DNA of 64,000 nucleotides from contig NZ_SMFO01000013.1 of the NCBI RefSeq assembly GCF_004349145.1, forward strand, positions 21,007 to 85,006. Direction: 5' to 3'. The number at the start of each line of letters is the position of its first letter. Position 1 is the stretch's first letter. The translations under genes and the position numbers were made by a program. The notes beneath the pieces were generated by a model, which saw only the letters and a program-made list of their open reading frames with translations, was not told the origin of the DNA and ran no database searches. Shown one piece after another: positions 63,864 through 64,000 of this stretch. Origin of the DNA: Flavobacterium hiemivividum (lineage in GTDB: Bacteria > Bacteroidota > Bacteroidia > Flavobacteriales > Flavobacteriaceae).

Positions 63864-64000
63864 TTATCCGATATTTTTACTTCTTTTTTTACGCATTGAT
63901 TCCCCTGATAATTCAATTCTGTGTGAATTATGGATGAGTCGGTCCAGAATTGCATCGGCAATGGTTTTCTCTCCAATAATGTCGTACCAGCCTTGAACCG
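63864..64000 (-). CDS. istB: IstB-like transposition helper ATPase, C-terminal part
   Basis: The visible 45 codons read [19 protein letters not shown] and [17 protein letters not shown], the well-conserved C terminus of IstB AAA+ helper ATPases. The start is outside the window. It aids IstA in IS21 transposition. Confidence 0.88.
   Translation of the reverse strand, partial: VQGWYDIIGEKTIADAILDRLIHNSHRIELSGESMRKKRSKNIG

Larger units (their letters stand above)
63701..64000 (-). mobile_element. IS21-family insertion sequence, right end
   Basis: The element begins with TGTGCAAATTCC at 63701, has several terminal repeats (63707..63800) and contains the 3' end of istB on the minus strand. It inserted in the third hlyD. 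The istA part and other end lie outside the window. Confidence 0.82.

Overview
The window comes from a low-GC Bacteroidota genome, most probably a Flavobacterium or close relative. The signs are SusC/SusD outer-membrane pairs, lipoproteins with short Bacteroidota signal peptides, few Shine-Dalgarno sites, and promoters of the TTTG/TAnnTTTG type (the tRNA-Tyr promoter at 45273..45303 is a clear case). The left two thirds look like ordinary chromosome. From the tRNA-Tyr gene at 45.3 kb onward the window looks like a mobile, peptide-making island.

Region 1 (1-14.4 kb) is an amino-sugar/glycan utilisation locus. SusC, SusD, a fasciclin-type lipoprotein and a cut-off lipoprotein lie on the minus strand. 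They face a CBM9-like protein, a LacI regulator and a plus-strand operon for a GHMP sugar kinase, a sugar nucleotidyltransferase, a NagP-like MFS transporter and a NagB-PIG-L fusion. LacI-type operators with the core TGTG..CGAACACA sit in front of both arms. Region 2 (14.6-28.9 kb) encodes a non-phosphorylating L-fucose route: GH29 fucosidase, FucP symporter, mutarotase, fucose dehydrogenase, lactonase, a UxaA-type dehydratase, 2-keto-3-deoxyfuconate dehydrogenase, a diketo acid hydrolase giving pyruvate and lactate, and LutABC to oxidise the lactate. A divergent AraC regulator and a GH20 hexosaminidase flank it. Fucosidase, hexosaminidase and the GlcNAc locus together suggest foraging on fucosylated, GlcNAc-containing glycans.

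Region 3 (29-45.2 kb) is housekeeping or poorly known: a saccharopine-dehydrogenase-like protein, a GYF-domain membrane protein, a 2OG-Fe(II) oxygenase, a MoxR/BchI-like AAA+ ATPase with a VWA partner, a two-NBD ABC protein, a YchJ protein, a CHASE-PAS hybrid sensor kinase with a response regulator, a J-domain-like/KTSC protein, and a thioredoxin lipoprotein gene split by an in-frame TGA.

Region 4 (45.3-64 kb) starts with tRNA-Tyr followed by a tyrosine recombinase, a nonsense-mutated regulator remnant and a decayed second integrase. Then comes a minus-strand RiPP operon: a 57-aa GG-leader precursor, an S8 lipoprotein protease, and a LanB dehydratase split into glutamylation and elimination proteins. 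There is no LanC in the window and the precursor core has no cysteine. The operon is preceded by a membrane-spanning TPR/AraC regulator. Plus-strand class II-like bacteriocin genes follow in three cassettes, each built as: a conserved ~355-nt leader, a GG-leader precursor, an immunity-type membrane protein, and an hlyD gene or hlyD 5' fragment. Only the middle cassette keeps a full HlyD plus a C39-peptidase ABC exporter. The third hlyD is cut after about 23 bp by an IS21-family element that runs off the window.

The strongest candidate for something undescribed is this cassette array and its cis element. A TATCGAAATTC-containing inverted repeat lies at the head of all three leaders and also just upstream of the RiPP precursor promoter. 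The leader stem shows two compensatory base-pair changes between copies. This suggests that both peptide systems answer to one regulator, and that precursor/immunity pairs are swapped by recombination between shared leader and hlyD sequences.
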